This document shows, in pieces, positions 1-7,870 of a stretch of 40,467 nucleotides of DNA. How positions within the stretch are numbered: the first letter of the stretch is position 1; each line of letters opens with the position of its first letter. The translations under genes and the position numbers were made by a program. The stretch is from a virus: IMG/VR virus record IMGVR_UViG_3300047548_001032, positions 1-40,467 of that record. The stretch is one strand, 5' to 3'. The notes below the pieces were generated by a model. It was not told where the DNA came from. It made no database searches and saw only the letters and a list, made by a program, of their open reading frames with translations.

Positions 1-127
1 TGCTGCCGGTAGCGTTGCAGCATGAACTGTGTAGCCCGGCGCAGCGCGGATTCCTTGGCCGCGTCCGTGCCTGTCCAAGCCGTGTTGCCAAGGGCGGTAT
101 GGCGCGTGTCGGCAGCAGCTACAGTGA
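1..127. repeat. Terminal direct repeat, left copy
   Basis: Bases 1-127 are identical to 40341-40467. A gene reads through the join in frame, so the molecule is circular or circularly permuted. A length of exactly 127 matches a common maximum assembly k-mer, so I read it as assembly overlap rather than a biological terminal repeat. Confidence 0.95.
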
Positions 128-179
128 TGTAGCTTTCGCTGTCCGCCCGGCCCGTACCGTCTTCGACAACCAGCGCCAT
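1..179 (-). CDS. DnaT_2-like head-completion protein, N-terminal part
   Basis: Leftward gene cut by the window end. It starts at the ATG at 179 (MALVVEDGTG) and continues in the same frame at the other end of the window; joined, it is 163 residues. The N-terminus, with the acidic GTGRADSESY stretch followed by DAAKESALRRAT, resembles the family annotated as putative DnaT-like ssDNA-binding protein (DnaT_2). In siphoviruses this family sits between coat and connector genes and is thought to be a head-tail adaptor, so a structural role is likelier than DNA replication. It follows the 89-residue gene at 181-450. Confidence 0.7.
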   Translation of the reverse strand, partial: MALVVEDGTGRADSESYITVAAADTRHTALGNTAWTGTDAAKESALRRATQFMLQRYRQ

Positions 180-180
180 G

Positions 181-450
181 TCAGCCTACCGCGCTATATT
201 GGACGGTGCCCGTTCCGGTCGTGAGAATGACCGCGAACTTTTCGCCGGGCACGATGTTGCTGAACGGGACCGCCGTGTTCGCGGGGATGCGAAGGCAAGC
301 TGTGGTTGCGGTCGGGTTGCTGCCGAACAGGATATGAAACGCAACGTCGCTGCTGATAACAAGGTCGCGCCCGTCCAGAACAGCCGACTGCGCGGACGAG
401 GTCGTGGCGCTCACGGTTGCGCCGACTTCGCGGGGAGCTTCAACCTTCAT
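181..450 (-). CDS. Small beta-rich structural protein, 89 aa
   Basis: The ATG at 450 has a GAAGG ribosome site just upstream. The protein (MKVEAPREVG) is rich in Ala, Thr, Val and Ser with alternating hydrophobic residues and no membrane segment, as expected of a small beta-sandwich. It lies in the head operon between a 56-residue protein and the DnaT_2-like gene and overlaps the end of the former. Related small proteins in this position are head accessory or decoration proteins. I do not recognise the family, so the role is inferred from position. Confidence 0.6.
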   Translation of the reverse strand: MKVEAPREVGATVSATTSSAQSAVLDGRDLVISSDVAFHILFGSNPTATTACLRIPANTAVPFSNIVPGEKFAVILTTGTGTVQYSAVG

Positions 451-610
451 GGGCTGCTACCTTCTTGCGGCGCGGCAATGAGCCGCCCTTCTTGCCCGAG
501 CCGTCATGGTCGAGTGGATCACGCCCGGCGTCAGCCAGTTCATGAATGGCGGGGTTAAAGTCCGAGCGATTGATGATGCGGGTGCCTTTGGGGCCGCCCT
601 TGACGATCAT
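440..610 (-). CDS. Small basic hypothetical protein, 56 aa
   Basis: Starts at the ATG at 610 (MIVKGGPKGTRIINRSDFNP), 12 nt after the stop of the upstream 238-residue gene, with a GAGAG ribosome site in between. A longer reading from 649 would overlap that gene and is not preferred. The C-terminal third is very basic and Gly-rich (SGKKGGS, PRRKK). It ends inside the next gene, so the genes are translationally coupled. Small proteins of this kind follow coat genes in many phages; function unknown. Confidence 0.5.
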   Translation of the reverse strand: MIVKGGPKGTRIINRSDFNPAIHELADAGRDPLDHDGSGKKGGSLPRRKKVAAHEG

Positions 611-621
611 GGTTTCTACTC

Positions 622-1338
622 TCACGCCGCATCTCCGACCTTGACCCATACGGGCGCAGCCTGCGTGCCATCGTTGCGGTAGATGTCCGCATTGGTCGTA
701 TCGATGCAGATAGCGCCGGGCAGCGCCGTGCCGATGCCATCGCCCGCGCCGTCAGCCAGCGCCGTTGCCGCCATCGCGGTGACAACGCCCGAGCCGTCAT
801 CGCCTACGCCGCTGTCCGAAGTCATGATGGCGATGGTGATAAGATTTGCCGCCGCCTGGACCGCTTCGATAGCCGCCTTGACTTGCGCTGCCGTCGAAGT
901 GATCGAAGCGCCGCCGTTGGTCGCCAGAGAGACGACAATTGACGTACCGGACACGGACACGGACAGCGACTGCGAAGCCGCGCCGGGGTCGTTGTACGTC
1001 ACGCTGATATTGTTGCCCGCCGCGCCGTAGGTCTTGGCAGTGAATGTCAGGCCGTTGTCATCGCCGGTCGGGTTGACGTTGACCGTTGCTGCAACCGCGT
1101 CAACAGGCGCACCGGCATTGGCCATGAGCAGGCCGCCAAGGTTGATGATGCCCGCCTCTGCGGTCGTGACCGTGGCACTGTCCGTAATCGTCAGATTGCG
1201 CTCTGCCAGATAAGGGCCGAACGTGCGCGCGAAGCCGGGCTGAATGATCGCGCTTGCGTCTCCCGATACCGTCGCAACAATGCGCCCCGCCGTGGCAGTC
1301 AGGGTGTTGCCGGGCTTGAGTGTGTAGTTCGTCGGCAT
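622..1338 (-). CDS. Head-associated structural protein, 238 aa
   Basis: First gene after the coat gene. It is low in charge and rich in Thr, Ala, Gly and Val, with many beta-prone stretches. Residues about 85-200 form a repeat-like domain (FTAKTYGAAGNNISVTYNDP, then a VKAAIEAV helix) of the kind found in phage tail and head fibre proteins. The C-terminus (IYRNDGTQAAPVWVKVGD) is the typical end of phage surface or decoration proteins. I infer a head fibre or decoration protein. It starts at the ATG at 1338 with a GGAGGG ribosome site. Confidence 0.6.
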   Translation of the reverse strand: MPTNYTLKPGNTLTATAGRIVATVSGDASAIIQPGFARTFGPYLAERNLTITDSATVTTAEAGIINLGGLLMANAGAPVDAVAATVNVNPTGDDNGLTFTAKTYGAAGNNISVTYNDPGAASQSLSVSVSGTSIVVSLATNGGASITSTAAQVKAAIEAVQAAANLITIAIMTSDSGVGDDGSGVVTAMAATALADGAGDGIGTALPGAICIDTTNADIYRNDGTQAAPVWVKVGDAA

Positions 1339-1358
1339 ATCGCCCTCCGCTATGGTGA

Positions 1359-1384
1359 CGGGAGCGAGGCTTCCCCCGCTCCCG
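1359..1384 (-). promoter_or_regulatory. Perfect hairpin directly after the coat gene
   Basis: CGGGAGCG (1359-1366) and CGCTCCCG (1377-1384) form an 8-bp perfect stem with a 10-nt loop. It starts 6 nt after the coat stop on the leftward transcript. No T-run follows, so it is not an ordinary terminator. An RNA-stabilising or processing role at the 3' end of the coat message is possible. Confidence 0.5.
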
Positions 1385-1389
1385 GATTA

Positions 1390-2553
1390 TCAGCCAAGCA
1401 GAGTGGCAATGTGCTCGGGCTTCGGCGCACCGACGCCCCAAGCAGCGCGAACATGGATCACGTTCTGCAAGAACTGCTTGTAGAGCGCGACCTCGAACGC
1501 GATGCCCGAACGGTCATCAACCAGCGTGTAGACATCCTCGGCAGCATCGCCACCTTCCGGCATGGCCGGGAAGCGGGTGGCGAGAATGACCGCATTGCGA
1601 TCAAACGCGAGGTTGCCGGTGTAGCTGTTGCCAACCGTGATTTCGGTCGTGTCGGCAGCGGCAATCAGCAGGCCGGGCTTGTTGATGATGATGTCGCCGC
1701 CCGTCGCGGTCGATCCGGTCTTGACCACATACTTGTTGCTGTCACCAGCGAAGGTGACAACGTCGCCAGCCACGATGCCCGTGGTGTTGACCGTGCCGCC
1801 GTCAAACGTGATTGTGGTCTGACCGATGGCCTCGCCCGAACCGTTGTTGACATCCGCGCCGGTCATAGCGCCCTTGGTGTGCGTGCTGACTGCATCCGAA
1901 TGACGGATGGCAAAGCCCTGGAGGCGATCAGTCATGCCGTTACGCAGCATGTCAGACGAACCAGCCTCGTTCACCTTGAACAGGCCCGACTGCTTGCCGC
2001 GCAGATTGGCAACGGCAGCATGGCCGAGCACAAGCTGGCGGTCAGTGACAGGGCAGCCGTTTTCATCAAGGATGCGAGCAACACCGGCAGCGTCCGACAT
2101 GTCGGCGGCAGTGCCAAACGGAGCCGTGCCAGCGGTGCCATAGGCGCGCGATGCAGCGACATAGGCAGCGGCCCAAAGGTCGGCTTCCATCTCGTTCACA
2201 AGGGTACGCATGGCCTGATAAAGGCGCTGCGCCGTGATGGTCGAGAACGTGCCTGCATTCTGCAAGCCCTTCGTTTCCTCGCCATTGTAGCGAACCGCGA
2301 CATGCTTGGACTTGCTGATCGTCAGCGACGTATTGTCGATGGTCTGATCGCCGGTATCGGGAGCGGTCACACCAGCGGTGTTCGGCGCGGACGACGCTTC
2401 CGGCGTGATCGGAATGTAAAGGGACTGGTTAAGGGCCACGCGCTCAACGCCGGTATCGCGGCGGACTGCGGGGACCATACCAACCATTTCGCGCGAGACA
2501 GTGTCCAGCGCTTCGGTCATCGAGGGGATGAGATTTGTGAGGGTATTTGCCAT
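1390..2553 (-). CDS. Major capsid protein, P22 coat-like
   Basis: At 387 residues it has the right size and place (directly after scaffold) for the main coat protein. The N-terminus (MANTLTNLIPSMTEALDTVS) and the following SREMVGMVPAVRRD and VALNQSLYIPIT segments are characteristic of the P22 gp5-like coat family, which has the HK97 fold. The middle has the EADLWAAAYVAASRAYG helix and the DRQLVLGHAAVANLRG segment. An inserted beta-rich region near residues 225-300 (GEAIGQTTITFDGG) probably is the I-domain. The ATG at 2553 has GGAG 9 nt upstream. The leader is unusually structured (2554-2730). Confidence 0.85.
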   Translation of the reverse strand: MANTLTNLIPSMTEALDTVSREMVGMVPAVRRDTGVERVALNQSLYIPITPEASSAPNTAGVTAPDTGDQTIDNTSLTISKSKHVAVRYNGEETKGLQNAGTFSTITAQRLYQAMRTLVNEMEADLWAAAYVAASRAYGTAGTAPFGTAADMSDAAGVARILDENGCPVTDRQLVLGHAAVANLRGKQSGLFKVNEAGSSDMLRNGMTDRLQGFAIRHSDAVSTHTKGAMTGADVNNGSGEAIGQTTITFDGGTVNTTGIVAGDVVTFAGDSNKYVVKTGSTATGGDIIINKPGLLIAAADTTEITVGNSYTGNLAFDRNAVILATRFPAMPEGGDAAEDVYTLVDDRSGIAFEVALYKQFLQNVIHVRAAWGVGAPKPEHIATLLG

Positions 2554-2730
2554 TGCGGGGCACTCCGAGAGGTCAAGGGGAAAGCCTCGGACAGCCCCGC
2601 TGTCGGATGAGGTTCCGGCCCCGCCGGAGTGATGAAACAGGCCCCGCCTGCATCAACGATGCAACAATCTTACATTTCAGCGCAATTGTCAATAGGGCAG
2701 GCGTTGCGATTCCTGCCCTATTGAATCATT
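2554..2730 (-). promoter_or_regulatory. Structured leader of the coat gene: four perfect hairpins
   Basis: This 177-bp gap between scaffold and coat encodes no protein. Read leftward it holds four perfect stems: 13 bp (2689-2701 with 2712-2724), 6 bp TGCATC/GATGCA (2649-2654 with 2658-2663), 6 bp TCCGGC/GCCGGA (2614-2619 with 2623-2628) and 6 bp GACAGC/GCTGTC (2590-2595 with 2599-2604). The last two both have a 3-nt GGG loop in the RNA. A TTGACA (2692-2687) suggests a weak promoter, but the -10 is poor. Confidence 0.6.
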
Positions 2731-3381
2731 TTATGCCGCGTCGTTGATAACCGTCCCGCCGCCAAGCACAAATTCCTTGGCCTGTGCCGGGTTGGAAAGC
2801 GTCAACGATTGATGTTCGGCGCGTGTCATCGTCTTGCTGTCACCGCGCGTTCCGCCCGAACCGGGTGCGCCGCCACCACTGTTCATCGGGGCCGCGCGGA
2901 AATGCTTGCCTTCGTCGGTGTCCAGAAACGCCTTGATGTGATCGCCAGCGGGTTTGTCCCCGATCAGCACGGCATACTTGCCATCGACAAGGTCTGTCTT
3001 CGCGCCCTGCTTGACCATAGCCATGAGAGCCGGGGCGAGGGCAGGCAGGACGCCGCCTTCCGCAATCGCCTTGTTGACCTCGGCATCGAGCGCGAACGTG
3101 CGAGCCGCGCTCTGTTCGGTTTCTAGAGCCTTGGCCGCTGCATCGCGTTCCTTGGTGAGCGTGCCGACTTGCTTGCGGGCCTCCGTCAGTTCGCCAACCG
3201 CCTTGTCGCGCTCAGCCTCGATGCTCGCCAGCGTTTCGGGCGTGATTTCCTGCGTGCGGCGAAGATCGCTCTTGAGCTTCTTGACCTCGTCCATGAGTTC
3301 GCTGTTCTTGGACTTGACGCCTTCCAGTGCCTTTTCGACTGCCGCGTCAATATCGGCCTTGGTGAATGTTTCGTCTGCCAT
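2731..3381 (-). CDS. Scaffolding protein
   Basis: Starts at the ATG at 3381 (MADETFTKADID), which has a GAGGGG ribosome site; a longer reading from 3444 would overlap the previous gene. At 216 residues it has a long predicted coiled coil over about residues 10-90 (KSKNSELMDEVKKLKSDLRR and on), a compact helical middle, and a flexible Gly/Ser linker near residue 175 (NSGGGAPGSGGTRGD) before a short C-terminal helix that would dock onto coat protein. This build, just ahead of the coat gene, is that of a phage scaffold. Confidence 0.75.
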   Translation of the reverse strand: MADETFTKADIDAAVEKALEGVKSKNSELMDEVKKLKSDLRRTQEITPETLASIEAERDKAVGELTEARKQVGTLTKERDAAAKALETEQSAARTFALDAEVNKAIAEGGVLPALAPALMAMVKQGAKTDLVDGKYAVLIGDKPAGDHIKAFLDTDEGKHFRAAPMNSGGGAPGSGGTRGDSKTMTRAEHQSLTLSNPAQAKEFVLGGGTVINDAA

Positions 3382-3394
3382 GATAATTACCCCT

Positions 3395-4417
3395 CTATTG
3401 CATGAGTTCGGCAAGCGTCTTTTCACGCCCGCCCTTGGTGACAAGATCGGTCAGCGTGAGCTTCCCGGCGAGATACATTTGCGCCCGCTTTTCCCCCATC
3501 CATTCCTTGATCCACCCAGGCGACTGGCGCTTGAGGAAGTCGTTGAAGGCCGTACCGGACTTTTGCTCGCCCGATGACGAAGGACGCCCGCCGACACGCG
3601 CCATTGCCTCATCAGCCCCGGTGACGCCGTACTTTTCGTTAAAGCTGATCGGTCGCGGGGATGCCACACACCGGCAGGACCAGTGCCGAGGCGGAATCTG
3701 CATAAGGAGATCATGTCCAACCGGCTTGCCGTCCTGGTCCCATTCCTTGCCGTCCAGAACCGAGCACTGAAGGCATGTGTGACTGTCCAGCGTGGCGAGC
3801 CAGCGGAAGCCGTTGCGAAAGGCTTTGCCATAGACCGCAAGCCGGGCCTGATTGGCTGCCGTCATAACGGACGAATGCACCAGCGTGCGCGCATTGCGGT
3901 GGGAGAGGCCCATAACCCCATCCTCTCCCACCACCTTGCGGACGATCTGTTCATTTGTTTCGTTGTTCAGCCTGCCCTTGCGAACGATGGTAGCGAACCG
4001 GAACGCCGTGTCATCGGATTGCTTTGCCCACCATGCAGCACTAGGCGCGCCGTCGATCAGCACGGACTTTGCCAGCGACCTGAGCGTCTCGATGGATGGT
4101 GCGGTGAACGTCAGGCTAGGCACGGCGGACTCGATAGCTGCAACCGTGCGCTCGGCAACGTGCTGGACGACACCTTCCATGTCCACCACGCCGGCAATGT
4201 TGACATACTTACCCGCGATGGCTTCGTGTGCCTGCTTGATGATCGCTTCGATCTCGCGCTTATTGGTGGCCGACAGTTCGCGGCTACTCATTAGGGCGCG
4301 CAATTCCGTTTCCAGTTCGCGCAAGATTGTTTCCGCCCGCGCTTCCTTGTTCGCGGACAGGCTGTGTAGTTCCACGGCATTGCGAATTATCGCGTCGGCA
4401 AGTTCGGTCTCGTTCAC
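3395..4417 (-). CDS. Minor head protein, Mu F / SPP1 gp7 family
   Basis: 340 residues. The N-terminal 100 residues are helical and charged. The C-terminal part carries the family signature: SSVMTAANQARLAVYG, then WLATLDSHTCLQCSVLDGK, then IPPRHWSCRC, giving the CxxC plus HxxCxC metal-ligand-like pattern of phage Mu F-like proteins (residues about 205-255). These proteins sit inside the head near the portal and assist DNA ejection. The gene follows the portal and the 77-residue gene with a 4-nt overlap. Confidence 0.85.
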   Translation of the reverse strand: MNETELADAIIRNAVELHSLSANKEARAETILRELETELRALMSSRELSATNKREIEAIIKQAHEAIAGKYVNIAGVVDMEGVVQHVAERTVAAIESAVPSLTFTAPSIETLRSLAKSVLIDGAPSAAWWAKQSDDTAFRFATIVRKGRLNNETNEQIVRKVVGEDGVMGLSHRNARTLVHSSVMTAANQARLAVYGKAFRNGFRWLATLDSHTCLQCSVLDGKEWDQDGKPVGHDLLMQIPPRHWSCRCVASPRPISFNEKYGVTGADEAMARVGGRPSSSGEQKSGTAFNDFLKRQSPGWIKEWMGEKRAQMYLAGKLTLTDLVTKGGREKTLAELMQ

Positions 4418-4647
4418 GCTTCCCGAACCTCGATCTTGCCGTAAAGGCGCTGGGTCACGAAATACTCGCCATTGTGCAGCGGATGCCCGCCATCATCCCA
4501 TTCCAGCACGTCGGCCCAGCCTTCGTCGCAGTCATAGGAAACAACCCCGCGCAGCATGTCGCCATCGACCATCACGCGCACGCTCTCGCCCTTGATCGTG
4601 GGCAAGCCGTGCAGGCCGTCAACGGATGCCTTGCGGGGCGCGGTCAT
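4414..4647 (-). CDS. Hypothetical protein between portal and minor head genes, 77 aa
   Basis: Overlaps the portal stop by 4 nt and the minor head start by 4 nt, so all three are translationally coupled. The sequence (VDGLHGLPTIKGESVRVMVD, then LRGVVSYDCDEGWADVLEWD) looks like a small beta-barrel with a short C-terminal strand (YGKIEVREA). No membrane segment or catalytic motif. I do not recognise the family. Confidence 0.6.
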   Translation of the reverse strand: MTAPRKASVDGLHGLPTIKGESVRVMVDGDMLRGVVSYDCDEGWADVLEWDDGGHPLHNGEYFVTQRLYGKIEVREA

Positions 4648-6062
4648 GCGGCCATGTCATTCGGTAAAGGATCAGGCCGTGCCGGGCCTTGCTGCCCGAT
4701 TTCTTCTTGGTGTTCCTCGAAAGGCTTTTGCCCGTCGATCACATCGCCGCGTTGTAGCAGCGTGTAGAACTCGGCTTCGCTCATGAGGCCCTGTTGCACT
4801 GCCGACATATACGCCGTGAGGGTCTGCGCGTCCATGCCAGCGGGGGTAAATTCGCGGTTGATCTGGTATTTCGGCTCGCCAGAAACACCAGCCCACTGCG
4901 CCATGATGCCCAGCGCCCATTCCACAGATTCGGACGCGGCTATAACGATACGGGCAAGGATGCTGTTTTCACCCGACCGCTTGATCTGCGTTGCGCCTAG
5001 CGTCTCGACTTGCCGGGTTTCGTCCGCAATCATCCTCGCGCCAAGGATCGCCATGCGCTGTTCAAGTTCCTTGAGCGCCTGCGAGATAGCCCCAAGGCCC
5101 TGCCCGGTGTATTCGATGAACATGCCCTTCGCGTCGGGATGGGCCGATGTGATTGCCGCGCTCCCGCCGATGTAGAACGGCTTGCCGTCCTCTTCCTGAA
5201 TCCCCGCCAGGAACAGCGTCGGCATGGCCGTGAAGTGCAGGCCGTGGCGATAGTCGCTGTTGATCTGGTAATGGGCAAGGTTGGCGTCCACGAGGTCAAT
5301 CAGCGGCGGTTCATCGATAGCATCGCCCTTGCCGCTGCGCCCGATGATGGCGAACGGAATGAAGGTCATCGGCGCGCCGCTCATGGCAGGGTAGATCGGG
5401 CCTTCGATCAGGATGTCCTCACCCTTCTCGACCTTGAACACGCGCTGTCGGTAGAAGCCGCCTTCGTCCAAGTCCAGCACCCGGTAATGGTCTTCCTGCG
5501 CCGTTTCGAACTCGTCCTTTGCGACTTCCGCGCTTTCGCCCAGCACGACTTGCGCCAGTACCCATGAGTTCGCCACGCGGGCGAAGCGCCAGTTGCGGAT
5601 GCTCTCGGCCCGGTAGAACGACACGAACGGACGCTGCCCCATGCGCTCGGCATTGTCGCGGGTGATGGCCGTGACGTTTTCCGGCATTGTCGGATGGTCA
5701 ACAAGCAGCCCGCATCGGCCAACCTCAAGCACTTCCTCGACGATCTGCTCTGCGAAGGCGTCCAGGTTGACGCCGGACATGGTGATGTCCTTGGAATAAC
5801 CCTCAAGCAGACCCGGCAGTTCGCGCGACGGCTCCTTGCCGAACGCCATGCCGGTAAGCCCGGCGATGGTGCGCCATGAGGCGTTAAACAGATCCGAGCG
5901 CATCTTGCGCGCCTTGTATTCGTCCGGCCCCTCGTTCTTGAGTTTTGGCAAGTAGTCCTCGCCCGCTGCATGAAGCGCGGCCTGCCCCTTCACGGTATCG
6001 CGGCACCGCTTCCACAAGGGTGAGAGGCGGTCGTAATCGGCATGGGTGAATTTGACTGACAC
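4644..6062 (-). CDS. Portal protein, DUF4055 type
   Basis: 472 residues, between large terminase and minor head protein, where the portal belongs. It matches the DUF4055 pattern: an N-terminal YDRLSPLWKRCRDTVKGQAA, then YLPKLKNEGPDEYKAR, then the FNASWRTIAGLTGMAFGKEP stem. The centre has FVSFYRAESIRNWRF and the GDAIDEPPLIDLVDANLAHY helix. The long helix near residue 325 (LGAISQALKELEQRMAILGA) is typical of portal stem-wing regions. The ring of this protein forms the DNA entry pore and binds terminase. The ATG at 6062 overlaps the terminase stop. Confidence 0.85.
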   Translation of the reverse strand: MSVKFTHADYDRLSPLWKRCRDTVKGQAALHAAGEDYLPKLKNEGPDEYKARKMRSDLFNASWRTIAGLTGMAFGKEPSRELPGLLEGYSKDITMSGVNLDAFAEQIVEEVLEVGRCGLLVDHPTMPENVTAITRDNAERMGQRPFVSFYRAESIRNWRFARVANSWVLAQVVLGESAEVAKDEFETAQEDHYRVLDLDEGGFYRQRVFKVEKGEDILIEGPIYPAMSGAPMTFIPFAIIGRSGKGDAIDEPPLIDLVDANLAHYQINSDYRHGLHFTAMPTLFLAGIQEEDGKPFYIGGSAAITSAHPDAKGMFIEYTGQGLGAISQALKELEQRMAILGARMIADETRQVETLGATQIKRSGENSILARIVIAASESVEWALGIMAQWAGVSGEPKYQINREFTPAGMDAQTLTAYMSAVQQGLMSEAEFYTLLQRGDVIDGQKPFEEHQEEIGQQGPARPDPLPNDMAA

Positions 6063-7381
6063 TAGATGCCTCCGATTGCACGCCGCCCGGCAACGCGGGA
6101 CATGACGGGGAATTCATAATCGATGAAATATCGGACAGCCGTTCCAATGTGCTGGTAGTCGCTGTCTTCTTCCAGGAACGTGCTGCCCTGCTTTAGCTGC
6201 CCGGTCGCAAGGCTCTTGTGCGTCCAAGGCGCAGTGCGCGGGTTGACGTAGAGCGATATTTCATCCGCCGCGTTCCTGATCTTGGCTCGGACGGCGTTTT
6301 GCCCATCCTTGATGCTCTCGGTTGACGGCTTCACCCTGCGCTCGAATGACCATCCGTGATCGCGCAGTACAGCTTCGATCTCGGTGTAGTCCGATGCATG
6401 GCCGTGCTTTTCGCCAGCGCGGCCCGATGGATCGCCGTAGATCGCAACCTTGCGGTTCTTGTGATCCTTGTAGCGGTCCACGAACTCTAACGCGGACTGG
6501 CGCGCGACTGCCGAAGTTAGAATGATCTCTTCCAAGCAATAAACCGTCTTGTCGCGGATAACGCCAATGCCCGACGATAGCGGCGTGTAGTTGAAGTCGT
6601 GATACCAGCACAGCCGCTCATGCGGTTCGATTACTGCGTCTGTGTGATTGTCCCTGCCGTAGTCCTCGTAAATCCGGCCCGATGCTGTTTCAAAGCTGGC
6701 CTCGAACTCCTGCCGGAACTGGCGCGGCGACATCGCCCGCTTGGCCGCTTCGATGACATCGGGCGGTAGTATCTCGGCAGACTTCCAGTGGAACACCTTG
6801 AAGTTGGGGTCGTCGCCATTTTCCGCCCGCTCGCACAGGTCATAGTAGTGGTTCAAACCTTCCGGCACGCCAAGCAGCCAGCACCATGCCCGATAGTCTG
6901 GATCTGTAGGATTGACGGTATTGAGCGCCGGGAGAATGTTGGCCTCCCATGCGCCGTCCTTCACGTCCGCATATTCATCAATACCGCCGCCCCGCCACGG
7001 AATACCCTCGATGCGTTGTGGCTTATCCAGCCCGATGACGTGAATCTCTGAGCCGTTGTCAGGGTAGATAATCCGCTCACTCTCGGACGGACGGCGGCGA
7101 TGCGTCGATGACAGGGAGAACGCTTTCAGGTCATCCCAGAATATCTTCTTAGCCTGATCGTGCGTCGGGGCAGCGGCGAAGTAAGGGCCGGGAACGCGGA
7201 ATGCCTGCTTGACCAGGAACCGCTTGAACCGCTCCGTCTTGCCGGAACGCCTGCCAGCGGGGACGAGCGGGAAGCGCACACCGCTTGGCACTGCATCAAC
7301 CAATGCAAGCTGTACCGGATGGGGGATCAAGCCGTACCAGCGCGCAAGCTGGCGATCCATGCGAAGGTTGCCCGTTTGCAT
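6062..7381 (-). CDS. terL: Terminase large subunit
   Basis: 439 residues from the ATG at 7381, which overlaps the small-subunit stop (TGATG); a GTG at 7387 is the alternative. ATPase part: Walker A GRRSGKT at about 43-49, Walker B with catalytic Glu GGGIDEYAD at 131-139. Nuclease part: HDFNY at 261, IYGDPSG at 314-320 and DSDYQHIGTAVRYF near 405, supplying the acidic metal ligands of the RNase H-like fold. It drives DNA into the head and cuts it. I cannot tell headful from cos packaging from sequence alone. Confidence 0.93.
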   Translation of the reverse strand: MQTGNLRMDRQLARWYGLIPHPVQLALVDAVPSGVRFPLVPAGRRSGKTERFKRFLVKQAFRVPGPYFAAAPTHDQAKKIFWDDLKAFSLSSTHRRRPSESERIIYPDNGSEIHVIGLDKPQRIEGIPWRGGGIDEYADVKDGAWEANILPALNTVNPTDPDYRAWCWLLGVPEGLNHYYDLCERAENGDDPNFKVFHWKSAEILPPDVIEAAKRAMSPRQFRQEFEASFETASGRIYEDYGRDNHTDAVIEPHERLCWYHDFNYTPLSSGIGVIRDKTVYCLEEIILTSAVARQSALEFVDRYKDHKNRKVAIYGDPSGRAGEKHGHASDYTEIEAVLRDHGWSFERRVKPSTESIKDGQNAVRAKIRNAADEISLYVNPRTAPWTHKSLATGQLKQGSTFLEEDSDYQHIGTAVRYFIDYEFPVMSRVAGRRAIGGI

Positions 7382-7821
7382 CAGCACGGCAGCGCGTCCA
7401 CCAGTCGATTGACGGCTTCCGAAAGCGCGTCCTCATTCATGCCTTCCGGCTTGTCGCGCCATTGCTCGGGGCGACGGTTCTTGAGCCAGAAAATGCAGGC
7501 CGTAACATCGGGCGCGTACTTGGCAGTGAACTTCGCGTAGACCGGTTCGGTTGCACCGGCAGGCATGAAGATTTTCACTTCCTCCTGCTCATAACCGATG
7601 GCGCGCTGATAGAGGCTGCGCTCTACCCGGTCATCAACCGGGGACTTGCCTGCCTTTATGGAGGCGCAAAAATCCGGGTGAGACAGCTTCCAACGGTTGA
7701 TTGTAGCCTTGTCTACTTCAAAGAAGTCGGCAAGCTCATTATCCGTGAATCCAGCCTCGCAAAGCTTCGCAGCTTGCTTGACGTATTCCGGCTTGTATTT
7801 GGTTGGTCTGCCCACACCCAT
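7381..7821 (-). CDS. terS: Terminase small subunit
   Basis: 146 residues directly upstream of terL. The N-terminus (RPTKYKPEYVKQAAKLCEAG, then FTDNELADFFEVDKATINRW) is a helix-turn-helix that would bind the packaging site; the middle (VERSLYQRAIGY) and the VTACIFWLKNRRPEQWRDK end are the family's oligomerisation and terL-contact parts. The WLKNRRPEQWRD phrase is very typical of phage TerS proteins. Confidence 0.88.
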   Translation of the reverse strand: MGVGRPTKYKPEYVKQAAKLCEAGFTDNELADFFEVDKATINRWKLSHPDFCASIKAGKSPVDDRVERSLYQRAIGYEQEEVKIFMPAGATEPVYAKFTAKYAPDVTACIFWLKNRRPEQWRDKPEGMNEDALSEAVNRLVDALPC

Positions 7822-7870
7822 CGCGCGCGGATTGTACCATGGGCAATGCGGCTAGATGGTTGTTGCTAAG

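Noticed and set aside
1-127. True direct terminal repeat as in T7-like phages
   Set aside because: Lies inside a gene and has the exact length of a usual assembly k-mer; circular assembly explains it better.
1411-2610. 399-residue open frame on the plus strand
   Set aside because: Antisense to the coat gene; Arg/Gly-rich shadow frame of a GC-rich gene with no ribosome site.
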